Shown: positions 1 to 14,587 of the stretch, one piece after another
Layout: each line of letters begins with the position of its first letter
How positions within the stretch are numbered: position 1 is the stretch's first letter
Source: Xiphophorus maculatus
Lineage: Eukaryota > Chordata > Actinopteri > Cyprinodontiformes > Poeciliidae
Length of the DNA: 64,000 nt
Direction: 5' to 3'
Assembly (NCBI RefSeq): GCF_002775205.1
Contig: NC_036460.1
Location: forward strand, 14,970,402-15,034,401
Notes under the pieces: generated by a model
The model's database searches: none
Told to the model about the DNA's origin: nothing
Seen by the model: only the letters and a program-made list of their open reading frames with translations
Made by a program: the position numbers and the translations under genes

Positions 1-819
1 CTATAGCGTCATTGTCTTGATGTTCTGGCTGCACGTATTTAGTATCCCAGTTAGTGCCAAACTGCCCTTGTTACTTTATATTTGTTGTCTTTAACATTTT
101 TAAATTAATGTGCAGTGCATTCTTTCAGATATTTTCAAAAGGAACTAGCTATATCTTTTCCTTTTTTGTCTTGTAGTGAGAAGGCCATCAAAAAATCATA
201 GAAAGTGTCACGTGTAACATGAAGAGAAATTTCAGCTTTGTTTGGAAATGAGGTTGTGTGCAAATTTCCTGTTCTATTTATGCTTCCTTGCAAAATCATT
301 AGCTTTAAAAAGGCTTACAACAGTGAGCTTTGTTTCATCCTATTTAAGACAGCAGTTTAATATGAGCATATTTCTTTAAAGTCTTTGTTTGCTCCATGTT
401 GACTTAAGCTAGTTTTCTCTAAAGTTATTAATTTATGAATAATATTTCTTGGTGTTGAGTAAGACCCTAAAATGTTTGACTGCTCAAAACTTCAAGAAAT
501 TAAAATATTCATATGTGCCCTTCAATATTGGCCAATGCTGCTAGGAACACTTTTCTTTATTTTTCATACTTTTACACACTGAAAAATCACAATATCTAAC
601 AATAACATTTAAACTTATGTGAACATTTAATTTTGCAATATTTCATAACTGTTGTAAAAATATTAGTGAACATTTTGGACAGAATAAAACTTTTATCTAA
701 ACATTGTAGAAATTGGATCTTTTTAATGGATAACAGTTTTATAATAAGTCACAACTTTTTTAATATTTGATGCGTAAATTATATTTTCTGTAAAACATTG
801 TGAAGGCTCACAGTTTTTT
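1..819. other. AT-rich spacer downstream of the lbh-like gene
   Basis: No coding exon is visible on either strand. A plus-strand AATAAA at 683-688 could be the poly(A) signal of a gene entering from the left of the window, which would make this stretch its 3' UTR. That is inference only, because no reading frame here supports it. If true, that gene and the minus-strand lbh-like gene are convergent. Confidence 0.3.
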
Positions 820-825
820 TTTATT
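820..825 (-). terminator. Poly(A) signal AATAAA for the lbh-like gene
   Basis: On the minus strand AATAAA starts about 37 nt past the stop codon at 862. It would give a very short 3' UTR. A more distal site is also possible. Confidence 0.45.
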
Positions 826-861
826 ATGAGCAAATGATAGATTCAAATCAAATTTTTGCAA

Positions 862-1912
862 CTATAAAGGTAAATCCAAAACTAGGAGAATGTTCACCAG
901 CTCACCAAGGAGTGTCAGGCCCGGCTGCTGCTGCAGTATTATTGATGTCTCCTCCTCTTCCTCATCTTCTCCCCAGTCAGCAATGTTGGCTGGGGGGATG
1001 CACTGCTCCAGGAACAGGTCCTCCTCATCGTCTTCTGTTTCTATATTCTCGGGAGGCCAGCGCAGCTCACCGCTTTCCACTTCGCTCACTTCTGTGGGCT
1101 CCACGACGATGGAAGGCAGACGCTCCTTGTCCCGATTTGGACTGTTCAGTGACGCCTCTGGGCCCAAGACAATTTCTATCGGGTCTGGGAAAATCTGGAA
1201 GAATCATTGGTTAAGAATTGAAAAAATAAATAATCTTGCTGTCATGCTTGAAAATACCTCTTTTGTTGTCTATTTAATTCTCTCTTTTTCAAGGTAAATA
1301 TTCCTGCAGATTACAAAGTCAACAAAATATGACATTATCTATTCAGCTTTAACAGCTGAATAGATAATGTTCTTTAGGATCTTATACTTCCATTTTTATG
1401 GAGTTTGAAGAATTATCTAGTTTCCATACATCTTATTCTAATGCTACTGCTCTTTTTCAAGCATAGTGGTGCATACTGCTGCAAGAGAATGTTGCTTTGT
1501 TCATGCTAGACCTGATTTAAGGTTTTTTTATTTGGTTCACCCTAACATTCTGATCCTTTTCTGTTGCTTCTTCTAAATTCAGAACTTCCTCTTCTTCCAT
1601 TGCTTGTGACATCCCCCAAGGTCCTACTTTAGGGTTTCTTCTTTATTTCCTCTTTCACCTCATTTGAAACACTTTACACCTCTTATGCCTAACATGACAT
1701 TCAGTTGTAGATGTAGTTGTATGAAACTGATGTATGAAACTCAGTACTCTATATCATAGCTATGCAAAATTATGAGCTATTCAAAAAAGATTCAGAAATA
1801 TTTAGGTAACTTTGCAACATTGTAGTACTATGATGCTGACAGAGCCCACCTGGAATGGCAGTCTTTGGTCCTTCTTTTGCATACCTTCACAGTTTGGATC
1901 TTGATCACTCAT
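862..1912 (-). CDS. lbh: LBH-family (limb bud and heart) transcription cofactor, two coding exons
   Basis: The minus-strand coding exons are 1912-1850 (21 codons from ATG) and 1194-862 (111 codons with stop), joined in phase 0, giving 131 aa. The donor is CAG|GTGGGC and the acceptor is TTCCAG. The join creates FQIFPDP, which matches YQIFPDP of mammalian LBH. The family signature RLPSIVVEPTE, then EVESGELRWPPEN, follows at about residues 50-75. The rest is very acidic (EDDEED, GEDEEEEE) and ends in a short hydrophobic tail. LBH proteins are small, disordered nuclear cofactors in limb, heart and Wnt-regulated development. At 131 aa this is longer than human LBH (105 aa), so it may be a diverged paralogue (lbh-like) rather than lbh itself. 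An acceptor (CTCTCTGCAG) at about 1931 just upstream of the ATG shows that at least one 5' non-coding exon lies further right. A possible donor (TTG|GTGAGC, near 904) could instead lead to a further 3' exon, but an AATAAA follows the stop closely. Confidence 0.85.
1195..1849 (-). other. Intron of the lbh-like gene
   Basis: The 655-bp intron has a GTGGGC donor and a TTCCAG acceptor. It holds a perfect 17-bp palindrome with a 5-nt loop at 1332-1370. No other coding signal was seen. Confidence 0.75.
1332..1370. repeat. Perfect hairpin, 17-bp arms, 5-nt loop
   Basis: The arm at 1332-1348 is exactly complementary to 1354-1370, around the loop TTAAC. The stem is too short for a typical pre-miRNA. 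It looks like a short inverted duplication. Confidence 0.8.
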
Positions 1913-3479
1913 CTTCTGCACACCCCTGCAGAGAGAGTAAAATTAAACTAAGGGATTAATAGCGAGAAAAATTGTTTTAAGTTCTCTGCAGCAAGTGGAA
2001 AAAAGTATTTACGTTAAAGCTTACATGACGGTTTTTCAAATGTTGCATAACAATGTAAATACCAATTCAGAATGATGGCTGCATTCACATCAGTGTAACT
2101 CTCACTTCATCTTTTTTTTTTGATTTGTGTGCAAATCTGCAGTAGTTTACAATTTCTTTAGTTCTGTATATTAGCATAAAAATGCTGAAGTTTCAGGATC
2201 GTGGGTGAACTGTTTTGAAAGTCTGTTCCACTGAGTCAAATCATCTGATCTTCCATGTAACCTCACTGTTATCATCGAGCTTCCCGGCGTTTTGATTGGC
2301 TCATAGATTTTCTGTCCAACGTCACGTGGCCCAGTCCTGGTACAGATGCGTGCAAGCAGGACTCCCACACACAAAGTGAAACACATTAATTCTGCAGATT
2401 AATACACAGTTCAAACTGGGTTGGAAACTAAAATGGATCATAGTCTGCAGTCTTTCCCTCTTATTTGATTGTCTGGCTCGGAACCTGCCTGAGCGAATGC
2501 TCTGTTTTATTTTGGCCAGCCTATGAGCTCCTATAAATATTAGGTCGGGTTTTGTTCTGTCAGTAACATGGGTGGGTTTGTGAATGTCCCACCTGCAGAA
2601 TACCTGATGGGAAATAGAAAGGCCTGCAGAGCTGTCTCCAATCCTCTATTTATTCCTTTCTCGTGCTTTGCTTCTTCTTTTCTCCCTGCTTCTCATTTTG
2701 TTTGTTCCATATAAGAACCAATCAGTGCATAACGCCAAGGGCAGTGACCCAACCTCCTTACTCTTGCTCTTTAATTAAATGTCCATTTAAAAACTGATGC
2801 AATCTAAATTCTATACTGGGCTCTATTAGCAAATCACAGCTACATAAATGTCCTGTTAGGTAATAAAGCAATAAAAATATTCTGTGAATTCTTCCCTGCA
2901 AAGATGACCTACATGACTTTTGGTTGAGAACAGGAGGATGTGAAAGAGAAAGGTGCTCTGTACTTATTTGTGGTGCTTATAAATATAAGACTTTGGCCCA
3001 CAAAAACACATTTTGAGCTTATTTTTTACCTAATTTTTCAGTTTCAGTTACACTTTTATTTGGCGCTGTAATCTGGTAAATAAAAGAAGCACAAATGTCT
3101 GCTTAGGATTGATGCTGTATTTCCAAAATATTAATTTAGAGAAGCTTTAAGACTTAAAAACTGCCTTTACACAATTTCCACAGAAGCCATATTTACAATG
3201 CAGACCCAGTCAATAAATTAGAATTTTATCGTAAAGTCAATTAACATCAAGAATGTTTTTTCAAAATTAAACACATTATATGGATACACAGAGATAGAAG
3301 TTTGAAGGCCTTTATTTCTGTTTATTACAATCATTTCCTGCTGTGAAGACATAACATTTAAATTTAAAATATGAAATAAGACCAAAAAAAAACATTTTTA
3401 ATACAGAAATGTAGCCTTAAGGAAAATATGTTTAGTACCTGCTAAGAGGTTGTCTGCAAATAGTAAACGCTGCTTGCAT

Positions 3480-3725
3480 GTTTAAGATTGTTATCCTTCT
3501 GAGGTTTTTTTTCCCAGAATTGGCCACAATTTAGTTCTGTCCATCTTGCCTTCAGCTCTGATCAGCTTCTAGGTCTCTTCTAAGGAAAAGCATTCCCACA
3601 GCATGATGCTGCCACCACTTTGTGTCATTGTGGGGACAGCATGATCAGAGTATTGTACAAAATTGGTTGTTTTTTGACACTCTTCCATAAAGGTCAGATT
3701 TGTGGAATGGCTGAACAGATTTTAG
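3480..3725 (-). mobile_element. Decayed Tc1/mariner transposase fragment
   Basis: Read on the minus strand, the AGCATGATGCTGCCACCAC stretch near 3601 corresponds to the conserved GGGSIMLWG-type segment of fish Tc1-like transposases. The flanking sequence resembles the region just N-terminal to it. The frame is broken and no terminal repeats were found. Confidence 0.6.
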
Positions 3726-4864
3726 CTGTTCTTCTTTTTGCTTGATTTATCAGGGTGGCTTTATGATTCTTTACAATTATATGTATTGTTCGCTATGAGC
3801 AATACACAAACACTAAGCCAGTTTGCACAATGGGCAAAACGAGGACACCCTGTTCTCGTCCAAACAGGATCGGCTTTGGGAGGATACTATCATGTTTGAC
3901 CCACTTGTGAACGTGTGCAGCTTTGCAATTCAATTTTTGATACTGTGCTGTTGACAAGTGTTCCATGCTAAGCTGTTTGTGTGCCACCTGGTATGGAAAC
4001 TTTCAGCAGCTATTATGATGAAGAAGCTTAACCTCTGTGTAATCCCTCGCATGCATCATTGTTTCATCATTGATTCAGCTCAGTCAACAGTCACCCTCAC
4101 TTCTTTTTTTCCCTTGATGGATTGCACTACATTTGACTGAACCCATCCACAAAATACGCTTCTCTCATCTATGAAAAACAAGAAAAGTATACTAAATGGT
4201 AGATTTTTGTTAGAACAGAGAACAGTCCATGTCTAACATGACTGAATATCAAATCTACTCCACATTAAATTCAGGTCATAAAATTAAGTTGTTAGCAAGA
4301 CGATGGTGTGAATGATAACAGTCATCTTTTACATTTCAGACTAACAAGGTTAAACATATATTATATATATTTCTTTCCTGTTTTCACACCACAATCAGAT
4401 TATTTTTTATCACTTTCCTACATTTAGTCATTCTTTCTCGCTCACACATGAAGGTGTTGGACTGAGGTACGACCTTCTCAGAGTGGCTTGTCAACAAAAC
4501 TTACTGCAATCAACAACTCATTTACCATTTTTGGTTACAGGAGAACCCAGAACTGTAGTTAAAGCGTTGCCGGCCTCACTTGTCTCAGTTAAGTATAGTG
4601 ATATCACTGATATCTTTCAATAAGGAAGAAACTAGTCTGACTCATGTTTCCCAAATGACATAGTGCTGATGACTGATAGAACAAAAGTGGAACTGTGTGT
4701 CCCAATACATCTGGCATGAAGCTAACACAACATTTTCTAAAACAAAATATATTTCGCTGTTCTATATCAGCACCTTAAACTTTAGCACAATTTAATTATG
4801 CACGAGGACAACCGTTCAATGTGCTACAGCGAGTTTGACCTCCAAATAGCTAAAACATATATAT

Positions 4865-5200
4865 ATAAGGTTTTAAGAGGCCTAGTCAAAGTCTGGACTT
4901 AATTCCTGTTAAGGTTCTGTTGCATGAGCTTAAACGGGGCATTCAAACATGAATTTGCTTTTGCTTTTGCAGCTCCATTGCAGCTGTAAAAGACTCCGCG
5001 TATGTTATGGTGATAACCAGTTATTAGGGTTAGGTGGTGAAAACATTTTCACATTTTTACTTAGGGCTAATTATCTTGGATTGCTCTTTTCACAAATAAA
5101 TAAATTCATTATTTTAAAAGCATACTTTTTGCATTTAGTCAAGTTATATTTGTCTGATTTAAAAGTTTGCTTAATAATAATGTGAATGTACAACAAAAAC
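4865..5200 (+). mobile_element. 3' end of a decayed Tc1-like element
   Basis: About 4873-4945 resembles the SPDLNPIE region of fish Tc1 transposases (GGCCTAGTCAAAGTCTGGAC followed by a His/Leu-rich stretch). About 5015-5185 resembles the subterminal region of such elements (CAGTTATTAGGGTTAGG, then AT-rich). It is strongly mutated and not functional. Confidence 0.55.
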
Positions 5201-5550
5201 TGAAAAACAGTGAAACCTGTCTCACCCCTCTGTCTTGCTACTGTTATTTTCTCAACTGCTCCAGAACATTCTGAGGGTCAAAGCAGACTAAAACCTGATG
5301 AGGAACTCTTGTTTCTTGACAACTCACTCTTGTTTTGCAACGGTGGAACTGAAGCTTTGAGAAACTCCGGAGAAAAATTGCAACAGTCCATTTTTCGGCT
5401 TCCTGTGAATAAAAAGGATCGTACTTTAAATGTCTTGTGTAAAGTTCTTCATGCTAGCCACATGCATAGCCAAAGTTTAAGCCGTGGAAACGGTCTGATA
5501 GAGCCAGATATCAACCTAGCAATATAGTCACAAAATAGGAATCTTTAATG

Positions 5551-5585
<35 letters not shown>
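5551..5585. repeat. (AT)n microsatellite
   Basis: TA dinucleotide run with one G interruption, seen directly. Confidence 0.95.
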
Positions 5586-7115
5586 TTACATCTCAATGCT
5601 CATATGACATCAGCCTCATCACTCTTGACAGATTTCCATTTTTTACTAAACAGCAGCCCAAACAAACTTTCCTGAGACTATAGGATCAAATAAGAATTGG
5701 TGAAACTATACCATATAATGATACAAATAAAAAAACTTAAGTGTGACTTTTAGTCCACACTAGAAAACAAGTTTTTTCACCTTACCTAACTCCTTTTACC
5801 AGCTAATGACCAATGAATTGCTAATAAAGCCAATGTTGACATGAAATATTCCATATTTTGTGGTGCTAGTTTTGTCAATGATAGAAACTATGATTATGGC
5901 CAGAACTTTAACAAGGGAGAGTAGCTTGGGACCCCGAGCTTTTGGGGTCCCTAAAGTAGTGTTCAATATGCTTAGAAAGGCACTTCATAAATTCTTTCCA
6001 TTTACCATTTATCATCATGAGATGTTTAACTTGCTTGATTTTCAGGTTTATAACAAGCTTAGTCCATGAGGTTTTTTTTTTAAAGCATTAATGTAAATAT
6101 TTTTTCTGCCACAAATATTCACTCTGAGCTTTTGGGAAGTGTTTTTCAGTGTTTTTGTAGAACACTTTAATTTTCACTTCATTATGTTTTTTTCTGTAGT
6201 TCTTATATTTATCTTGCACTTAGTGGTTTATTCTCTAATACACTGATAGGAGAAATGAGGAAAAAAGATAGCCCTTAAAGTTTAACCTAATCTGAAGTGC
6301 AGATAAAAATAACAGAAACTTTATATAATAATATCTCAATATTTCAAATATCTCACCATTTTTGAACTAGATATTATCTTGGGGATTTTTCTAAGTAGCG
6401 GATGCTCAACTTGCCTCCTTTGCACGAATAAGTGACATTTCACAACGCATTAGAATGAAACATGCATATTTGTATTTTTTTGTTGTTGTTTGTTTTTTGT
6501 TTTTTAAAAACGTCACTATTTCTAAATGTTTGAATTTGTGGGGAGGAATTTCTTATGTCAATGTCATGCAATTTTTTTCATTTATTTTCAAATTATATTT
6601 TGAAAACATAATTTTCAAAATGGTATATCTTTCTTTCACACACAGATCTTCAAAAGGATAAGTCTTTTGCTAATTCTTATAGCATAAATTAAAAAAAAAA
6701 AACTTGCTTGGGCAGGTAATTTGACAGGGTTCAAGCTTTAATTATGAAACTTGAAGTGAATAGATTGAAACACCATATAAAAAACCTGGGAAGAAACTTC
6801 TACTCTAAACCATGTTGCATTGAGAAGTTGTTTGGTGTTTGTGAGTCAGGCATAAATGGAAAATCCCTGTGCCTCTGAAACATACAGTGTATTTCCACTG
6901 ATAAATCTAAAGCACTTACCGTACATGTGACATTTCAACAGGTTTTTATCAGTTAATTTCTCTCTTACCATTGACGAGAACTTTTATTCTGTAGTTATTT
7001 TCTTCATGATCATATCTTCATGACTCTTCCTTAAACTGTGGGGTTGTGATTATAATATGACAACTAATTTAGCAGCTTTTTGCTAATTAGGGTTTAATGT
7101 TAGGTTGCTTCCTAC

Positions 7116-7570
7116 CCTTCTTTAGCAGTCAGGTGCATGTCTTGTCCGTCTTGGCATAGTTCCACAGTGGTGAAGCTTGGTTCCTCCACGGTGAGCAAAG
7201 GCGACACCAGAGGGGGTGCATGAGGGGGTGAGCAGCTCCCACAGCATTCCCCCTCTGCTGTCCTTCCACAGGAACTTGTGGCCTCCAGGGCGAAGCCCGG
7301 GAGAAGTTGGGCTTCCAGATCTTTATAAATACCAGAGCTTGATAGAAGATTCAGTTGCGAGTGAGGTTTTGGTCTTCCTTGGTCAGTCAAGGCAGCCCTT
7401 TGCTTCTCTGATCCAGATCAATATGTCCTCCCATCTGCCCACATGTGCTCCCCTCTCTCCTTTATCCAACTTCGCTTGGTTTCGTCTCTCTGTCTCTGGA
7501 TGTTTCCCTTTTCCTCCCCACCAACTGCAAGGCTTTGGGGCAGAGACGGATTAGCGTCTCTTTCGATTAC
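7116..7570 (-). promoter_or_regulatory. Candidate 5' non-coding exon and promoter of the lbh-like gene
   Basis: This block is clearly more GC-rich than its surroundings. On the minus strand it ends in a possible donor (GAAGG|GTAGGA, exon end 7116) and is preceded by a perfect palindromic CRE at 7584-7591. The lbh-like start exon has an acceptor directly upstream of its ATG, so a 5' exon must exist to the right, and this is the best candidate seen. A frame of about 92 codons is open here on the minus strand but resembles nothing known. It could also be an exon of an unrelated transcript. Confidence 0.3.
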
Positions 7571-7583
7571 AGAGGCTGATGGG

Positions 7584-7591
7584 TGACGTCA
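7584..7591. promoter_or_regulatory. Consensus CRE (TGACGTCA)
   Basis: Perfect palindromic CREB/ATF site at the edge of the GC-rich block at 7.1-7.6 kb. Its role is inferred from position only. Confidence 0.4.
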
Positions 7592-9213
7592 GTCTGGCTT
7601 GACCATCCCCTCTGATGAGTTGGCACACTGGGTCACTCGTACATCTGCAAAGTGTAGTCGCACAACAGTAAAACCATAGATAAACTCAACAGAAACGACA
7701 ACAACATGGACACTTGGAGCTTTGCATTTATATATAGTGTATGGGCCTTTCTTATCCATCTGTCCATCATTATCATCAAGACTCTCTCTCACTGCGTTGT
7801 CAACTGTGCATCCCTCCATCTGTGGATTTAGATTGGGACAATTCATGGAATTAGCTCAGAGGATCAAGGGCTCAGGCGTGGGGAGGGGATGGGATGTGTG
7901 TATATATATATAACAGGCAGCAACTGTTGCTAAACAGGCAGAGCACCACAAAATGCAATATGTAATCCCATCTGTAGGCCAAGTCAAGGGACCTTTAGCA
8001 GAACAAAGATAACGCAGCATTAAACATGTTTTTCCTCTTTAATTTTAATGACTTTTTAAATTAGTGAAAAACAAATTAAAAACTGCAGATGGAATTTTTC
8101 ATCCACAGTTTTCATCAAACATTCACGATCTCTTTAAAAGGTGTTACTGAATCTATACGTCCAATTTAAATCCAAAGAGTTCATAGCTAGATTTTACGAA
8201 ATTTTCAGATTTATTTATTTTTATTATTATTGTAATTACAGTCATATTCGGTAAGTTAGATCATGGGTTCTAATAAATAAATAACATTATCAAGTTTGAA
8301 ACATACTTTTTTATTAAGTCCACAATTTATTTATAATTTTTTATTTGTTTTTATTAAGTAATACTCTAATCTTTAGTGCTAAGATAACATAAAAAAGGGA
8401 GTTGAATAAAAAAGATTTGAAAATATTAGTTCCTGTTTAATGAGTCTATATGGTTTCTTTCACTTAGTAAATTGAGTCACTGAAATAATTTTAAAAATAT
8501 TAGCTTTTCAATATTTCAGTTAATTGAATATGATTATAAGCTCTGAACTACTACTGTTAGTTTTGCTAACTTACAGAAACAAGGTCCTATGGTTTAAATA
8601 CCTGCTGGGGCCGATCTGTGTGGTATTATGTGGTGTATTAAGAGATATTGTTTAAAAGAAAACCCTTCCTTCTTGCAAGTCTTCTTGCACATGTAGTGTA
8701 ACAAAACATATCTTAGGCCATACACTAAGTGATATAAACAAACATCAGTGTTATTTTGAAATTATTAACATTGAAAACAGAGTGTTTTTGATGTTCTTGA
8801 ACATAGGGAGGTTAAAAGCCTGATTGAATGTAAATATATAACGTTTTTATGATACATGTATTCATTGTTTTAAAATAAATCCAGTGTATTTTATGTTTTA
8901 AAAACGTGTTTGTGTTGTTATTTTTATATATTTCCGTAAAATCTATGCATAAAAATATGAGATGCATTTCACTAAAAATGTTGAGTGATTTTTTTTTTAT
9001 AACAGTTCGGAACATTTGGAGAAATTGTATTAAATAATCACAAACATGAATTTCAAATTTAATGCAGGTCGTCCTCCCTCCAGTGGGAGGCGCTGTGTCT
9101 GAAAGCAAGACAACCGTCACCCTGCTTTACATGCTGTTTTTGAATGGTAGCGACTACAAAAACAGACTTTTATCTTGATTTTCAGATTCTTTCTTTCAGT
9201 AAATTAATTGCAG

Positions 9214-11441
<2,228 letters not shown>

Positions 11442-11544
11442 CGCCTGCATAATCATGAAGAGGTCCATCATTTGCATCTAATAGCAGGGTTTCTACCCTA
11501 GCATGTGGACAAGTCAAACGGTCCAAGTAGGAACCATGAGATGG

Positions 11545-11550
<6 letters not shown>

Positions 11551-11575
<25 letters not shown>
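11551..11575. repeat. (AT)n microsatellite in the polr2i 3' UTR
   Basis: Pure AT dinucleotide run about 110 nt after the stop codon. Confidence 0.9.
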
Positions 11576-11659
11576 AAACCACTTTCTGGATAGAATGTGT
11601 TTGGCAGTGATCAGTTATTTTGTTAGATTTAAAGAATCTGTTTTTAGGTTTTGTCTGTA

Positions 11660-11677
11660 ATTAAACTTTTTATTAAA
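11660..11677 (+). terminator. Poly(A) signals for polr2i
   Basis: Two ATTAAA hexamers, at 11660-11665 and 11672-11677, about 220-235 nt after the stop. ATTAAA is the common variant signal. No canonical AATAAA was found nearer the stop. Confidence 0.5.
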
Positions 11678-11679
11678 AA

Positions 11680-14587
11680 AATTTACAAAGTTCAGCTTGT
11701 GTTACTTCTTCACAAAGCTCTCTTAGTACATTTGTTTAAATTTAGGACATTTTATTTAAAATATTGAACCATGGGGTCCAGCTTTGCTTATGTTCTGAAT
11801 TTAAACTGTTGAGAGGAAGAACATGGAAGATTTTCTTTAATCCATAAAGGGTTGCAATTGCACATATACCTCACTAAACAATGGGGAAAATGGTGTGTGA
11901 ATCTATGCAATTTCTTTGAAGCCATCAACAAACTTCTGGGATAATCCTGCCTGAATATTTCAATTGTTTTATTATTAATGCTCATTTAAATTGGTTTGTG
12001 TAATCCAAAAAGTTTTTAGTGTTTTCACTTTTACTTTGTATAAATTTCAACCTATTTGAGAAGTTGAACTTTATAAAGTCATTCCTTCATATATGTCAAT
12101 TTGTATCACTAGTGGTACAGACCATCTATATAACGCTGCCACCACAAAGTTTTTCTTGCATTTTAAAGCCCAATTTTTGACAGTTTTTGGTAGGTTCGAG
12201 ACCTTAGTGGTTCCGGTTTAGTTTCTGAAAATTCTATGTTGACACAGTTTGGGTTTCTAAAAGTCAGATGAACACAAACACTCATCAAAACTGGTTTTGA
12301 GATCAATGAAAGTGGTTAGCATGGAGTTTCTGGGCTGATCCGCTCAAAGCTCTGTTAAAAAGTTGTGGCTATGCCAAAAAAACTCAAAGTAAAAATGACT
12401 TTCAATCCTGTGACTGCATGAAAACTGCTGACAATGATGCAGTTAACCGTAAGTTCAGCTGTACTGTACAATCCGCAGTGACTTTGTATTTCCTCCTTGA
12501 ATATGTACTGCTAGTTCTTTGTGATTAACCTTTTTATGCACTAACCGAAATTATTTTAAAGTCGCAGATTTCTGCTTTAACAGGATTCATTCACCGTTAT
12601 TCAGCACTTATGATTGTGTTATTTCCTGAAGTCAGAGCTCAAGCTAAGACTGATGGATTTTCCTAATCTCTGATACACTGTGGGGGAAATTATTTAGAGT
12701 TAGACGGATAAGCTGTTTCAACAACAAACCAACAGAATCAAATATTAATGTGCTGCCTTCATTGGAAAATTCCTAAACTTAACTTGGATGTCTTTTCCCA
12801 GGTCGTTTTATTAGTTTTACGTCTTGATTTTAAAAAAAACGATACTGTGATTTTTAAACTCAGTTAAAGTTTCAATTTAGTGACACTGAATCCTTTGTCT
12901 AAATTGTAACTAAACAGAAGCAACGGCACCAATAAAGTACACTTAATTTATAGTTTTGAAACAGCAACATTTTACTTCCTCATTTCTGTCGACATGAGAT
13001 GTTGTTCCAGTTTTTCCAAAAATCAAAACGCTGTTGTAATGCATTTCATTACAAATATCAAGACGCAGTGCTTTAGCTTGACTAATGAATGTTTTTTCCA
13101 TGTGGTCAATTGCCTGTTATTTCATACGGAAGGAGTAAAATTTCCACAATAGTACTACTGCAAGCAGTGAAATCACAGCGTGAATTCACACCGAACGGGT
13201 CAGTAGACTTTGGAAGTTCTCGTGCGATTTTTTTGTTTGTACGTCTAATTTAAAGCCTGTAATTAATTTTGAATATCTCTAATCTGTTGGTAGTGCATTG
13301 TTTTAATATTTGAGCAATGTTTACAGATTTCTAGTGGTAAACTTTTTTCTGTCTTCAAACTCAATGCACATGAGAAAAAGGTATATATTAAGTTTTCCAA
13401 AATGCAGCACAAAATGTAATGGGCACATGGAACGAATGTATAATCAATTAAATCTAGACGCAGACAGTACAACCCAGGAAAGTTTGTAGTTCCAAAAAAA
13501 CCCCACTAAGCACTAATGACTGTATAAACTCTGGATTTTTCTGCATTAGGAAGATTAGCAGGTGATGGCTGAGGGTATCTGGTTTGGATATAAAAGGATT
13601 TTGTTCCTACAATGATTGCTTATGACTTTCCACTCTCTCACTTCCCACTTTGTTCACTTCAACCTGCAGACATGCAGAGGTTATCTATAATGTCATGCAA
13701 AAGTATATCTTTCACAATAGAACCTCGAACCTAAGCATGCAAAGTAGCAGGTAATTGTCAGTCAGGAGTTCACAGTGATTGAAAGTATACATGGTGTTCA
13801 AAATTATTTAGCTTTAACTTTAGAGTTACTTTACAGTGTTGCACTCCTTTGTGTTGCTCTATCGTATAGAATTCCAATAGGATGGATTGATGTTTTCAGT
13901 TATAACCTGGAAAAGTATGAAAAATTTCAAAGAGTGTTAATATTTTTGTCAGGTATTTTATCATCACTGGGTAATTTGACAGGACATTGGCAGATCTCAC
14001 GTTGACTCAGAAATGATGATTATGGGCTTGCAAACTGCTGAATTTCTAAATAATTGAAGACAAGAAAAAGTTTGTCTTTTTTTTTATTTAGAAATTTTGC
14101 TATTCTTTTTGTAAAAAAAAATTTCCTTGAATGGTCTTTGCATTACTCTTTATTACACTACAAAGGTATTCTGACTCCTTACTCATTAAAAAGTCCTGTC
14201 CAATTTCCTACTTTGGGAAAACAAGCAAATCAATATTTCAAAATTGCCACCAATGATTTCCTGTCAAAACTTTAAAGAACTTTTGAAATCCTATCTGATG
14301 TGTTGGAACAAAATTGCCAGTTTCTCAGCCTGAGTGTGTGACAGTCTGTTTAATTACGCTTCCTCCTTATTTCCTGTATGTTTATTCCTACCAGCTAGTT
14401 GGGCAACTGTATGACTATGACTCCGGCAGCTACATCTGTTGCATAATCATTTGTTTGCATGCAACAACAAAGAACATGTGAGGTGTACTTTCCATAACCA
14501 CACCCTCCTAAACAAACTCTGATAAGGTAGGTGTGCAGCATGCTGCCCGGTTAGTCTTCACACTTACAAGCTGCTGTGTACAGCCTC
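11680..14587. other. Intergenic spacer polr2i to pglyrp
   Basis: AT-rich sequence with short chance frames (60-76 codons) on both strands and no recognisable gene. A promoter for the downstream peptidoglycan-recognition gene should lie in the last few hundred bases. No clear TATA box or CpG island was seen. Confidence 0.5.

Larger units (their letters stand above)
1931..9213. other. Intergenic region and probable lbh 5' intron
   Basis: This AT-rich stretch holds two Tc1-like relics (about 3480-3720 and 4870-5200), an (AT)n tract (5551-5585), a small GC-rich hairpin (arms 5928-5935 and 5944-5951) and a GC-rich exon-like block at 7.1-7.6 kb next to a CRE. Open frames up to 105 aa occur here but show no recognisable motif and are taken as chance. 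Confidence 0.5.

Noticed and set aside
890-1297. Plus-strand Ser-rich frame of 135 codons, longest in the first 10 kb
   Set aside because: It is antisense to the acidic LBH exon; the minus-strand LBH motif and splice phase decide the strand.
1332-1370. Hairpin as a possible microRNA precursor
   Set aside because: The stem is only 17 bp with a 5-nt loop, too short for Drosha/Dicer processing.
5210-5527. A 105-codon plus-strand frame
   Set aside because: No motif, no splice support, and it starts inside or next to a Tc1-like relic.
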